From: Verrucomicrobiia bacterium
GTDB lineage: Bacteria; Verrucomicrobiota; Verrucomicrobiia; Verrucomicrobiales; Akkermansiaceae
DNA length: 19,120 bases
Assembly (NCBI GenBank): GCA_947460915.1
Contig: CANHKJ010000027.1
Span: 1-19,120 of the forward strand
Direction: 5' to 3'
Made by a program: the position numbers and the translations under genes
Notes under the pieces: model-generated
Told to the model about the DNA's origin: nothing
The model's input: only the letters and a program-made list of their open reading frames with translations
Database searches by the model: none
Shown: one piece after another, positions 1 through 8,415 of the stretch
How the letters are laid out: each line of letters starts with the position of its first letter
Position numbering within the stretch: the stretch's first letter is position 1

Positions 1-588
1 CTTCAAATCCTCGAAGAAGGCATGGTCACCGACTCCATGGGCCGCAAGATCGACTTCCGCAATACCATCATCATCCTCACCTCCAACGTCGGAGCCTCGA
101 CCATCAAACGTCAGAGCACACTTGGTTTCAATGCCATGACAGCCGATGAAGGAGACTTCGATACGATGAAGGAAAAAATCACCGAGGAAGCCAAACGCAC
201 CTTCAAGCCCGAGTTCCTCAATCGCCTCGATGAGTTGGTCGTTTTCCACATGCTGGAAAAACCCGACCTTTCTCGCATCGTCGATCTCGAGATCTCGAAA
301 TTGGCCAAACGCCTCAAAGAGAAATCCATCGCCCTCGTGCTCAGCGATACTTCACGCGATCTGCTCATCACCAAAGGCTATGATCCAAGCTACGGCGCAC
401 GCCCGATGCGCCGCGCCGTCGAGCGCTACCTCGAAGATCCACTTGCCGAAGCTCTTCTACGCGGCGACATCAAAGCCGGCGACATCGTCGAAGTCATCCG
501 CCGCGATAACAGCGATGAGCTGCTCTTCCAATCCAAAGTGGCTCCTGCGCCCGCCCTCAGCACCGAGGAAGCTGCTCCAGAGGAGTAA
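1..588 (+). CDS. clpC: ClpC-type Clp ATPase, C-terminal fragment (5' end outside window)
   Basis: This is the last 195 codons of a Hsp100/Clp AAA+ unfoldase; the frame is open from base 1, so the gene begins upstream. The fragment starts after Walker B of the second AAA domain. It shows the sensor-1 region (TSNVGA, fragment residues 27-32), the arginine-finger stretch EFLNRLDE (71-78) and sensor 2, GARPMRR (132-138), followed by a short acidic Ala/Pro/Glu tail. The family unfolds proteins and feeds them to the ClpP peptidase in the cytoplasm. I prefer ClpC over ClpB because VFHMLEK after the finger and the KRLKEKSIAL stretch match ClpC-type sequences, but the N-terminal and middle domains that would settle it are not in view. 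A strong hairpin follows 25 bases after the stop. Confidence 0.88.
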   Translation, partial: LQILEEGMVTDSMGRKIDFRNTIIILTSNVGASTIKRQSTLGFNAMTADEGDFDTMKEKITEEAKRTFKPEFLNRLDELVVFHMLEKPDLSRIVDLEISKLAKRLKEKSIALVLSDTSRDLLITKGYDPSYGARPMRRAVERYLEDPLAEALLRGDIKAGDIVEVIRRDNSDELLFQSKVAPAPALSTEEAAPEE

Positions 589-612
589 TTCCTCGAAGAA
601 CATCATTTAACC

Positions 613-648
613 AAACACCATGCTCTTTCTGGGGCATGGTGTTTTTTT
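613..648 (+). terminator. Intrinsic terminator of clpC, probably bidirectional
   Basis: Perfect 11-bp stem: AAACACCATGC (613-623) pairs with GCATGGTGTTT (634-644) around a 10-base loop, followed by a run of T. It lies between the clpC stop (588) and the convergent stop at 652, so it probably ends transcription from both sides. On the minus strand the U-run is only moderate. Confidence 0.9.
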
Positions 649-651
649 ATC

Positions 652-3600
652 CTACCGCACCACCCGCAAGCGAACAAAACGACATGGTGCAGCAGAAGGA
701 ATCGTGGCGGTAACTTGGTTGCCATTGGCTTGTTCGAGAACACCTACACTGCTCCAGCCACCGCTGAGGCTATCACTCCATTCGACAATGTAGGTCACCT
801 CAGTAGCGTTGGAATTTTTGGTGTAGGTGAATGTCATGGTTGCACCTTGTTTTGTTAGAAAAGTTGCTTGGGCATTGCTATCCATCGGATTCGACAATGT
901 AGCGTACTCTAACAAATTCACCAAGCCATCACCATCGGGATCAGCGAGATCGGCGGCATTTCCGCTAGCCGCGGTGGCATTGAAATGTTGCATGCGCCAT
1001 GATTCCGGATGTCCGAGGACACTCAGAATACCGCTCTGGATTTGGCTCGAATTCCAATACATGCCAGCGGGCAATGACGGAAGTGTGACAGCACTAAACG
1101 AACCTGTTAGAGTCGTCGACTGAAAAAGGGTGTAAGTTTTTCCAAAGGCAACATCACCTGGAAGCTTGCTGACAAGCAAGGTACCACCGCGTTGCAAGGT
1201 ATTGTTGACGACCAATTTGTCAGCACTGTCCGTCGCCGGATCAATCTCGATGCGCAAGGTCGAGCCAGATTGCATGGTCACTTGTTGTTGCGCTGTCAGA
1301 GTTCCGATGCCATCTCCAGGTGAAACAATTCCTCCGCTTTGCACAGTTGCGCTGCCGCCGAGCGTGCCACTACCAGCCAAGGTGCCACCATTTGCGACAG
1401 TGATCGCACTACTGCCGGTGCTACCATTGATGGCCAAAATGCCCGCGTTGATTTGCGTAGGTCCCGTGTAATTGTTCGTGCCGCCCAGTGTTAGTTTTGC
1501 CGTTCCCGTTTTGGTGAATGAAAGAACTTTATTTGTACCATTGTTGATCGAGCCTAGAAAAACACTGTCGATGTTGCGATGCCCAATGCGCAAAGTCGTG
1601 TTCCCCGTAGCACTCAATCCTCCACGCAGAAGAGAACCCGCTACGCCGCTAAGAGCGCCCATTTCTAGGGTGTAATCGCCATTTCCTGCCACAACGATCC
1701 CTTGGGCACTGCCCTGCGTCGAAGCGATGTGATAGGTCGCATTGGAACTGGTCGCGGTGGCTACATTCAGACCTGTAGAGGCCGTGAGACTATCGTGAGT
1801 GTATGATCCCGTGTGTGCACTGCAATTGCCATTGATGGTAAATGCACCAGTGTTGGTGATATTCACCGGTCCAGTGAGAGAACCTGCTAGGGTAATCGCA
1901 GCATTGTTGGTCCAGACCGTGCCTGCACCAGTGGAGATATTGCCAGCACCGAGATTCCCTGCGCCGTTCGTGACTAAAGTTCCTCCATTCAGCGCAATGG
2001 CACCCGAGAGCCCAGTATGATTGACCAAGGTCAACGAGCCTAAGCCGCTTTTGACGAGACTGTAGGCCGTCGCAGTACCAAGGGTGAGATTTCCTAACGA
2101 AAAATTTCCATCGCCTTGGAATGTTAAGGTTCGCGTGGCTCCTGCATTTGCGGTTAATGCGCCTAACGATAATGCACCCGCATCAGACTGGAAAATGTAG
2201 TTTCCCCCGCCGACGTTGATGGTAATTTGCCCGCTGATGACGTTTTGTCCACTGAGATTGCGTATAGCCGGCACAGTTCCCGTGCGAGCTGATAGGGTAA
2301 TGGCGGCATTACTCACAACATCACCTTGCGAGCCATCAAGTTCTAAGGTCGATGAGCCCGAATTGTTATTGCGAATGGCAATGGTGCCGATGCCGGTCAG
2401 CGCATCGGGGTGAACGGCGCGCGTGATGCCGTTCGCAATAGTGCCGCTATTCGTATCGATATTGAACGTTCCCGTGATGTTGTTATTTCCGGAAAGGATC
2501 AAGGTCCCGTTGCCCACTTTATTGAGCCCGCTGGTGGACGTGAGCGGGACGTCCATGTTTGCAAAATTATTGTTCACCGTAATCGATGGAGTGCCAGAAG
2601 ATGCAAGTGCTAATGACCCAATGCCACTGGCCGTGACGGTCCAGCCTTGCGCGCCCGTGGTATCGCCAAATGTCATGCTGCCAATCGAGCGAACTTGATT
2701 GAGACTGACAACTCGATCGGTCGTGATGTTCAGAGTGCCGAAATTGGCACTGTTGCCACTGCCATTGGCGGGGAAATTTCCTGTCCAATTGGACCCATCG
2801 CTCCATGGTCCATCGGCATCAGTAGTCCACGTGCCGTTCCCTAACACCGAGGGCAACGCGATGTTGAATGAAACCAACGAGGCAACGCCATGAGAATCGG
2901 TGGACATCAGCACGACTTCCTGCGTGCCGGAATCGCCAGAAGTAGGCGTGCCGCTGAGTGCTCCATTCGCGGCAACAGCAAGCCACGCTGGGCCTTCTAC
3001 TTTACTAAAAGTCAAATTATCATCTGCATCGGGATCACTGGCATAGGTGGCAATGTTCCCGCTAAAGGCGACACCTTGCGTCGCATTGAAATTCGGCACT
3101 GTGGTGAATGCCGGCGCATCATTGCTCATCAAACTGGTGATTTTTGCATCGGATAGGGCATTGGATAAAAACACCACATCATCGATCATGCCGTCGAAAT
3201 AAGCATCAGCGCTGAAGCGACTGCGGCCCAAATAATTTTCTTCCGTGCCCACCGCTGAAGGGTTGTGCGACATCGAAGTATTCGTCACCGAAAGGTTGCC
3301 ATTGATAAATAGCTTCCCAGTATTGCCACTGATCGTGACAGCAACGTGAGTCCATACGCCAATCGGCAAAGCTGTCGAATGTTCGAGCGCTTGATCCACA
3401 TCGTTGACACGAATTGTGAAGCGCAATTTTCCAGTGCCCGAAGATGGCGAGAGAAAGAGATAATTGGAAGTATCTTTACCCAGATCAAAAATCCGCTGCC
3501 AATTCGCGCCACCGTCCCATTTCACCCAGGCACTAAAAGTGAAGTCGGTGCTATCCGCGATGCGTGGAGGCAAGAGCACATGGTCACGCGTCGAGGAACT

Positions 3601-5100
3601 ACCACTAAGCGACAGCGAACGTGCTGTGCGACCATCGGCACATTTTGCGGCACCGCGCATCATCCCAGTGTGACCATAAGCGCCGCTATCGCGCGCGTTA
3701 TTTTCGAAACGATAGAACGCTGAGGGCGTGACGGCCACGCTTGGCATTACTTGCGTGTAAGAAAGGTTGGAAAACTTATCACGATAATTCTCTCCCGCAG
3801 CTGTTGGCCATCCGTCATTCCATGTGACACGCCGCACATCTTCGACCCAGTTGTAAATCGAATATCGTTCGATCCACGGAGTTCCTTCTAACATATCGAC
3901 CATCGCTTGCACCGTTGCAGCTTGCTGCGCAAACGATGGATCCGGCACCCCCGTAGTCCAGTTGGCACCATTGTTGAATTCTGTGACCCAAATCGGCTTG
4001 CCCGTGCGATCATAGATTTCCTTGAGGAAATTGTACATCTGATTCGCTGCGCCAGCTGGATCTCCTGCATTCGAGAATCCCCAATAGTAATGCACTGCGA
4101 CAAAATCCACGCGATGATTGTTCGCATTCGCTTGATCCATGAAACTATACAACCAATTGCGCCCGCCATCGGTCGGACAAGGCGAGCCGACACGCAATCC
4201 TGTGGCTAACAAATCCGGCCACGCGGCGACAGAAGTTGCAACTGACATATTCGCTTGATCGACATGATCGGGCTCGTTGTAACCTAACAAATGATTGACT
4301 CCGCGCGTTTGCCAATTTTGCGCAAGGCTCGGCCAATACTGATTTTGCCGAATCGCTACGTATTCGCGATCTAACGAAGAATTTTGATCCAAGTTCCAGT
4401 TATACCACCACCGCGAGTTCAGATTATTCCCCACATTTCCTGCCAAGCCCTTTTTGCTGACCCAACGCCAAGGAAACACTCGCACAAAACTCACTGTGCC
4501 ATCGAGCACACTCGTGATCGCACTGATTTCCAAATCCCCGTCTTGTGCGATGTAGTTGCGACTATGCCCCGTGCCATTCGCATTCGCCGCAAAGGTCACC
4601 ATGTAGCCGCGCTTGAGCTTGAAAGAACTAATGTTGTTAGCATGCACGCCAAGTTGCGAATCACCATAAGCCGTGTATTGATTCAAGTTAGCCGATGCAC
4701 CCGTGTAGTATTTCCCCGTAAACACCTGTAGCGGAGAGAAATTCGACGGTTGCGAAATAACCACCGATCCCTCACCATACTGCACGATCCGACAATTCGT
4801 ATTAAGCACAGCCGCCGCACCATTCACCCGCAGTTGCGAAAGATACGTCGATTGCACCACTGATGGCACCACAGCAGTAAAACGCACATAGGCCTCGGGC
4901 GAGTTCAGATTGACCGTGCAAGCACTGAGAACATTCGTCGCGGCCGTCAACCGCAATTCACTGCGGCCAGTCATCGTCACCGTTGTACTCGCAAGGGAAG
5001 CATGAATTTGATAATCACCATCAGGCACAGAAATCGTCTGCGCCTGTGAAATCATCACATGCAAAAACATAGCGAAAACGAGGGAGAAATAGCGCGTCAT
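652..5100 (-). CDS. Large secreted GH128-like glycoside hydrolase with crystallin-like, LamG-like and beta-strand repeat regions
   Basis: A 1482-residue exported protein. Residues 1-21 form a signal peptide (hydrophobic core, ISQAQT cleavage region). Residues about 125-190 resemble a beta/gamma-crystallin-like fold (YYTGASANL, then ISSFKLKRGYMVTF). About 205-440 looks like an Asl1/GH128-type TIM barrel, with likely acid/base E276 in GYNEPDH and nucleophile E374 in WVTEFNN; known GH128 members cut beta-1,3-glucan. About 460-655 is a LamG/concanavalin-like domain (FTFSAWVKWDG, DGMIDDVVF). About 660-748 is a cadherin/He_PIG-like Ig module. About 755-1360 is beta-helical with autotransporter-associated repeats (KVGNGTLILSGNNN, KTGTAKLTLGGTNNYTG). 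The tail has DPDGDGLVNLLEYA (1388-1401) and ends CRFVRLRVVR. There is no C-terminal translocator barrel. The start has GAGGAA a few bases upstream. The fold calls are by eye; the exact substrate is inferred. Confidence 0.88.
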   Translation of the reverse strand: MTRYFSLVFAMFLHVMISQAQTISVPDGDYQIHASLASTTVTMTGRSELRLTAATNVLSACTVNLNSPEAYVRFTAVVPSVVQSTYLSQLRVNGAAAVLNTNCRIVQYGEGSVVISQPSNFSPLQVFTGKYYTGASANLNQYTAYGDSQLGVHANNISSFKLKRGYMVTFAANANGTGHSRNYIAQDGDLEISAITSVLDGTVSFVRVFPWRWVSKKGLAGNVGNNLNSRWWYNWNLDQNSSLDREYVAIRQNQYWPSLAQNWQTRGVNHLLGYNEPDHVDQANMSVATSVAAWPDLLATGLRVGSPCPTDGGRNWLYSFMDQANANNHRVDFVAVHYYWGFSNAGDPAGAANQMYNFLKEIYDRTGKPIWVTEFNNGANWTTGVPDPSFAQQAATVQAMVDMLEGTPWIERYSIYNWVEDVRRVTWNDGWPTAAGENYRDKFSNLSYTQVMPSVAVTPSAFYRFENNARDSGAYGHTGMMRGAAKCADGRTARSLSLSGSSSTRDHVLLPPRIADSTDFTFSAWVKWDGGANWQRIFDLGKDTSNYLFLSPSSGTGKLRFTIRVNDVDQALEHSTALPIGVWTHVAVTISGNTGKLFINGNLSVTNTSMSHNPSAVGTEENYLGRSRFSADAYFDGMIDDVVFLSNALSDAKITSLMSNDAPAFTTVPNFNATQGVAFSGNIATYASDPDADDNLTFSKVEGPAWLAVAANGALSGTPTSGDSGTQEVVLMSTDSHGVASLVSFNIALPSVLGNGTWTTDADGPWSDGSNWTGNFPANGSGNSANFGTLNITTDRVVSLNQVRSIGSMTFGDTTGAQGWTVTASGIGSLALASSGTPSITVNNNFANMDVPLTSTSGLNKVGNGTLILSGNNNITGTFNIDTNSGTIANGITRAVHPDALTGIGTIAIRNNNSGSSTLELDGSQGDVVSNAAITLSARTGTVPAIRNLSGQNVISGQITINVGGGNYIFQSDAGALSLGALTANAGATRTLTFQGDGNFSLGNLTLGTATAYSLVKSGLGSLTLVNHTGLSGAIALNGGTLVTNGAGNLGAGNISTGAGTVWTNNAAITLAGSLTGPVNITNTGAFTINGNCSAHTGSYTHDSLTASTGLNVATATSSNATYHIASTQGSAQGIVVAGNGDYTLEMGALSGVAGSLLRGGLSATGNTTLRIGHRNIDSVFLGSINNGTNKVLSFTKTGTAKLTLGGTNNYTGPTQINAGILAINGSTGSSAITVANGGTLAGSGTLGGSATVQSGGIVSPGDGIGTLTAQQQVTMQSGSTLRIEIDPATDSADKLVVNNTLQRGGTLLVSKLPGDVAFGKTYTLFQSTTLTGSFSAVTLPSLPAGMYWNSSQIQSGILSVLGHPESWRMQHFNATAASGNAADLADPDGDGLVNLLEYATLSNPMDSNAQATFLTKQGATMTFTYTKNSNATEVTYIVEWSDSLSGGWSSVGVLEQANGNQVTATIPSAAPCRFVRLRVVR

Positions 5101-5130
5101 GGATTTCCTCGCACATTATAGCAGAAATCC
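5101..5130. repeat. Inverted repeat over the start region of the GH128-like gene
   Basis: GGATTTC (5101-5107) and GAAATCC (5124-5130) form 7-base perfect arms 16 bases apart. They enclose the ribosome-binding region and the TATAAT box. It could be an operator or a leader hairpin; no binding protein is known. Confidence 0.4.
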
Positions 5131-5141
5131 ACCCGCTTCAA
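5115..5141 (-). promoter_or_regulatory. Possible promoter of the GH128-like gene
   Basis: On the minus strand there is a perfect TATAAT (5115-5120) with a weak TTGAAG (5136-5141) only 15 bp upstream. The -10 box is just 14 bases before the ATG at 5100, so a start about 7 bases downstream would clip the GAGGAA ribosome site. The box may therefore be fortuitous. Confidence 0.35.
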
Positions 5142-5192
5142 TGTGCAAAATCATGCATGACAAATCACTCACCCTCGAATGCGCGTGAGAAT

Positions 5193-5220
5193 GGGGCAGC
5201 AGAGAATTTCCCCCTGCCCT
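5193..5220 (-). terminator. Weak hairpin after the PVC dehydrogenase gene
   Basis: GGGCAG (5194-5199) pairs with CTGCCC (5214-5219) across a 14-base loop, just past the stop at 5230. There is no U-run on the minus strand, so it is at best a weak or factor-assisted stop, and some read-through into the GH128-like gene is possible. Confidence 0.25.
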
Positions 5221-5229
5221 AAACCTTGC

Positions 5230-7536
5230 TCACTGACCCAACTCTTTGGCCGTGTATGGACTACCGGTGCGATCTGCTGTTTCCTTGCGCAGACGCGTGA
5301 CCACATCCGCTTTGATCTGCCCCGCTTTGTTCGACCATTCATGGCGAATGTAGGTAGCGATATCTGCAATGTCAGAATCCTTCAGGGTGGGATTTTGCAT
5401 CAAGCCTGGCATATCCGCGCTGGGCTTATACTCGATGCCCGCTACGGTGACTGGGCCCGTCATGCCGTGAAGCAATAGCTTAATCAAGCGCTCAGGATTG
5501 CCAACTACCCATTCGGACTCATCAAGAGGAGGTCCAAGATTTAGCACACCCTCACCACCAGCACCGTGACAGCCAAAACATGCGGCCGCACCTGAGTAGA
5601 GCGCTTTTCCCTTGTTAAAAGACGCGAGATGTTCACCACTGAGTCCAGCACCTGAAACCAAGGCTTTTCCAGCAGCCGCCGCACCTTGGTCAAGCCATGT
5701 GAGAAGAGTTTTATCTTTCAATTTGTCACCTGCGTGTTGTTTGAAAGCAATCTCGTGATGATCCAACCCTGCAAACGCCGCAGCCTTGATATAAGGATTT
5801 TTGGCATACTTGCCCAGAATTACGAGCAAACGGTCAAATACCGCAGCATTGCCCACGGGGCCCAGAGCACGAGCAAGATATACCGCTTGCTCCTCGGTCT
5901 GAGGCTCGAAGGAGAGCAGAGCGGGAGCCAACGCCGCGACTTCACTTGCAGGCAATTTGGTCGAGACCCAGAGTGCTGAGACAGCAACCTTGGGGTCCTT
6001 GGACTTGAGCGCTGCTGCAATCGCTGGTGCTGTAAGTTTGCCCATACCTTCCAAGGTCCACAACGCACCAATCTGTGCCAACGGGTATTCCTGCATGCCC
6101 GCGAGCTTGATGAGCAGCGGCAGCGCCTCGGAGTCATTGCGATCGACCAACACACGCTGCGCCATGTCGCGATGCCAGCCGTTAGCATGAGCCAGTGCTT
6201 TTACCACATCGGCTGTCTTCATCGCCTCAAAGTTGGTGTTTTTCTCCAACTTCCCTGAAGTCGCACGAATTCTCCAGATCCGACCGTGACCTTCACCAGG
6301 ACCATCGAGCTTGCGGCTCGCATACTGCTCGCGCAGGTACGAGGTCATAAAGAATCGATCTTGAATGATGCCGTGATACATATCGAGCAAATGCAAGCTG
6401 CCATCGGGCGCATTGAACATGTTGACTGGGCGGAAACGCTCGTCATTGGAGGCGAGGAATTCCTTTTTGCCCAAAGGATGAGAGCCCGTCAACTTGGCCG
6501 CGGACTCGTCGATCTGAATGGCTTTGACCAAATTCACCACGGACTCTGGCGTAAACGCGCGGCCTTGCCATTCTTTCGGGAAATTACTGCCGCGATAGAC
6601 CACCGGACCTGCCGAAGCAGTCGTCAGAAGCAATTTGAAGGTTTTGGGATCGAGGGTATCTGAGCCGTAACCGTTGGACTTCTGAATATATGCACGATTG
6701 ACTCCCGGTGTCACACGAGCTGGATAGGTATTGTTAGGCCCGAGTTGCGCAACGTCATTGGTTTTCAAATTCACACCAGGATTTCCTGCGAGAAGATTCG
6801 GCGCAAGAAAGTCACCGAACAAGAACGTCGAGTTGTTGTTGTGATAGAGGCGTCCGTAGTTGTCACGGGCAATGCCCCATTGACCGCGAAACGGGGTGGA
6901 CTCGACGATCCACTGCTCACCCTGACGACGCACGCGTTTGCCAGATTTCGCATTGTAATGCCAATTGTCCAAGTTACGCAACAAGCCATTCACCTTGTGC
7001 TCCACGTTGCCCGCTTCAATGAAATTTTTCGCAGCTACTACCGCTTCACCAACAGGCTTGAAACCATCACGCTTGATCCATTTCAAATCATGATCGTCGA
7101 GAAAAAGAATGCCATCAGGATAAACCGCCACCGCACGAGGAAGAAGAATTTTCTCCAGAAATACCGTGCGCTTATCAGCCTTGCCATCTTGATTGGTGTC
7201 TTCCAACACTACGATCCGCCCTTGTGGCACTTTTTCATCCTTGCCATCCAGATCCATCATGTAGCCGATCATTTCAACCACCCAAGCACGACCTGCTGGA
7301 TCATAATCAAGCGCAATTGGCTTCTCGACCAAAGGCTCCGTCGCAAATGCCTCGATCGTGAATCCAGGAGCAATCTCAAACTTCTTCACAGCATCTGCTG
7401 GGCTCAAGACAGGAGCCGCCGGAATCAAATCCGCAGGCACGACAGGATCCATACTGTGATGCTCCTTACGATTACCTTGCTGCCCATAGGCCAATGTCAA
7501 GGTGGCGAGAAATAGACTGGAATAGAGTGCTTTCAT
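5230..7536 (-). CDS. PVC-type membrane-bound dehydrogenase propeller / HEAT-like / cytochrome c fusion protein
   Basis: A secreted or membrane-associated protein of 768 residues from the chosen ATG, which puts the signal peptide (MKALYSSLFLATLTLAYG) at the N-terminus; a TTG start 4 codons earlier (7548) is also open. Residues about 45-430 match the Planctomycetes/Verrucomicrobia membrane-bound dehydrogenase domain, a propeller related to glucose/sorbosone dehydrogenases (FTIEAFATEPLVEKPIALDY, MFNAPDGSLHLLDMYHGIIQ). About 435-600 is alpha-helical and HEAT-like. About 640-735 is a class I cytochrome c with heme motif CFGCH (C653, C656, H657) and probable axial Met709 in ADMPGL. The family is thought to oxidise sugars or related alcohols in the periplasm and pass electrons to a c-type heme, but substrates are mostly unknown. 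The GH128-like gene lies 129 bp downstream on the same strand. No Shine-Dalgarno is visible. Confidence 0.9.
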   Translation of the reverse strand: MKALYSSLFLATLTLAYGQQGNRKEHHSMDPVVPADLIPAAPVLSPADAVKKFEIAPGFTIEAFATEPLVEKPIALDYDPAGRAWVVEMIGYMMDLDGKDEKVPQGRIVVLEDTNQDGKADKRTVFLEKILLPRAVAVYPDGILFLDDHDLKWIKRDGFKPVGEAVVAAKNFIEAGNVEHKVNGLLRNLDNWHYNAKSGKRVRRQGEQWIVESTPFRGQWGIARDNYGRLYHNNNSTFLFGDFLAPNLLAGNPGVNLKTNDVAQLGPNNTYPARVTPGVNRAYIQKSNGYGSDTLDPKTFKLLLTTASAGPVVYRGSNFPKEWQGRAFTPESVVNLVKAIQIDESAAKLTGSHPLGKKEFLASNDERFRPVNMFNAPDGSLHLLDMYHGIIQDRFFMTSYLREQYASRKLDGPGEGHGRIWRIRATSGKLEKNTNFEAMKTADVVKALAHANGWHRDMAQRVLVDRNDSEALPLLIKLAGMQEYPLAQIGALWTLEGMGKLTAPAIAAALKSKDPKVAVSALWVSTKLPASEVAALAPALLSFEPQTEEQAVYLARALGPVGNAAVFDRLLVILGKYAKNPYIKAAAFAGLDHHEIAFKQHAGDKLKDKTLLTWLDQGAAAAGKALVSGAGLSGEHLASFNKGKALYSGAAACFGCHGAGGEGVLNLGPPLDESEWVVGNPERLIKLLLHGMTGPVTVAGIEYKPSADMPGLMQNPTLKDSDIADIATYIRHEWSNKAGQIKADVVTRLRKETADRTGSPYTAKELGQ

Positions 7537-7587
7537 GTTGTCGGACAAAAAATAACAGGGTTTTGATTCGTTGCAAGAGAAGGACGT

Positions 7588-7605
7588 GACTTAATCCGCT
7601 AAGTC
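7588..7605. promoter_or_regulatory. Palindrome with A/T tract upstream of the PVC dehydrogenase gene
   Basis: GACTTA (7588-7593) and TAAGTC (7600-7605) are perfect 6-base arms with a 6-base spacer, flanked by eight A (7606-7613). It lies 52-69 bp upstream of the ATG at 7536. On the minus strand the outer arm contains TTGACT, which could serve as a -35 box, but I see no good -10. An operator is possible. I see nothing else between this site and the hairpin at 7705. Confidence 0.35.
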
Positions 7606-7704
7606 AAAAAAAATCGAAATTCAACCATCTCATTTGCCCCATCATTACGTGAGATCGCAAGATAAGCTTTCACCACTTCTCTACCCCTCATCATGGCGGC
7701 ATGA

Positions 7705-7738
7705 AAAAAGGCTGTGGAATTTCTTCCACAGCCTTTTT
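7705..7738 (-). terminator. Intrinsic terminator of the small barrel gene
   Basis: Perfect 15-bp stem: AAAAAGGCTGTGGAA (7705-7719) with TTCCACAGCCTTTTT (7724-7738) and a 4-base loop. On the minus strand it ends in a T-run and sits 37 bases past the stop at 7776. The A/T flanks make it symmetrical, so it could also stop plus-strand transcription. Confidence 0.9.
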
Positions 7739-7775
7739 CGTAAATTGAGAATATCGTCCTTACAAACGAAACAAA

Positions 7776-8297
7776 TTAGAAATTGATACGACCACCAACT
7801 TCCCAACCGATTTCCTCGTCGGAAGCTTCTTCAAGGTATGCCAAACGGCCCCCTGCGAATACTTCAAAACGCTCGCATACGTTGTAGAGAACGCCTACGC
7901 TTGTTTGTGCGTAGAAAGATGTTCCGTCGTCAGCACCGCTTTCCCAAGTGGCAAATCCGAGACCACCAGTGATGTAAAGGTTCAACGGGCCAACAAGTGG
8001 GCGCTCGAGTTTCAAGTTTGCAGTGAAAGGACTGTATTCCACCTCTAGCGCCGAGTGATTGTCATAGATGCCGGTTTCCAGATACACTGCGGTGTCGAAA
8101 CCGAGGAACTGGCTGCCGAGATCGCGACCGATTTGCAAGGCATACATATCAGTGTCGCCTTCAAAGTTGGTATATGTTCCACCGACGAACCATTCGCCAA
8201 GAGTTGGGGCTGTTGCGCATGTGGAGGGAGCGGATACAGGCTCGCCTGCAAAAGCGGCACCTGCAACAAGTGTTAGTAATAATGTTGTAGTCTTCAT
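7776..8297 (-). CDS. Small outer-membrane beta-barrel protein
   Basis: 173 residues. Residues 1-17 are a signal peptide with a clean AFA|GE cleavage site. The mature part is about 156 residues of alternating polar/hydrophobic strands with aromatic girdles (WFVGGTYTNF, LNLYITGGLGFATW, RFEVFAGGRLAYL) and ends in the terminal phenylalanine GGRINF expected for BAM-assembled barrels. The size suits an 8-stranded barrel. Two cysteines (C27, C141) remain in the mature protein. No specific family or ligand is recognised. The gene diverges from recA, with 169 bp between the starts; there is no Shine-Dalgarno before the ATG. Confidence 0.75.
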   Translation of the reverse strand: MKTTTLLLTLVAGAAFAGEPVSAPSTCATAPTLGEWFVGGTYTNFEGDTDMYALQIGRDLGSQFLGFDTAVYLETGIYDNHSALEVEYSPFTANLKLERPLVGPLNLYITGGLGFATWESGADDGTSFYAQTSVGVLYNVCERFEVFAGGRLAYLEEASDEEIGWEVGGRINF

Positions 8298-8306
8298 GAC
8301 GTAATC

Positions 8307-8334
8307 AGTATATAATTGAATCTTAATAAAGCAA
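8307..8334 (-). promoter_or_regulatory. Candidate promoter of the small barrel gene
   Basis: Minus strand: TTGCTT (8329-8334), 16-bp spacer, TATACT (8307-8312). The -10 box ends 9 bases before the ATG at 8297, which would give an almost leaderless mRNA; that fits the missing ribosome-binding site but also lowers confidence. Confidence 0.4.
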
Positions 8335-8392
8335 TGCTAAATGATGAAAAATATTCAGCTTTCTACGCAATCGCGGAAAAAATTCATATTTT

Positions 8393-8406
8393 TGTTCAAT
8401 CGAACA
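8393..8406. promoter_or_regulatory. LexA operator (SOS box) upstream of recA
   Basis: TGTTCAATCGAACA is a perfect TGTTC-N4-GAACA palindrome, 60 bp upstream of the recA ATG and 9 bp upstream of the putative -35 box. From memory, this spacing and half-site match the LexA motif described for Verrucomicrobia, and recA is the standard SOS target. It is 95 bp from the divergent barrel gene and does not overlap that gene's putative promoter. Confidence 0.82.
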
Positions 8407-8415
8407 TCTTTTTTA

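Noticed and set aside
1200..2800. Tandem DNA repeats in the beta-strand repeat region
   Set aside because: The repeats are at protein-motif level only; no recent nucleotide-level duplication is apparent by eye.
827..2893. Several Pro/Val/Ala-rich plus-strand open frames
   Set aside because: They lie antisense to the low-complexity Gly/Asn/Thr repeat region of the large secreted protein and mirror its codon bias.
6745..7515. Plus-strand open frame of 256 codons
   Set aside because: It is fully antisense to the dehydrogenase-cytochrome gene, whose sequence is clearly coding; the translation has no recognisable domains and looks like a shadow frame.
7549..7775. Possible gene or small RNA between the cytochrome and small barrel genes
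   Set aside because: Only the palindrome and the terminator are visible; no promoter for an independent RNA and no ORF.
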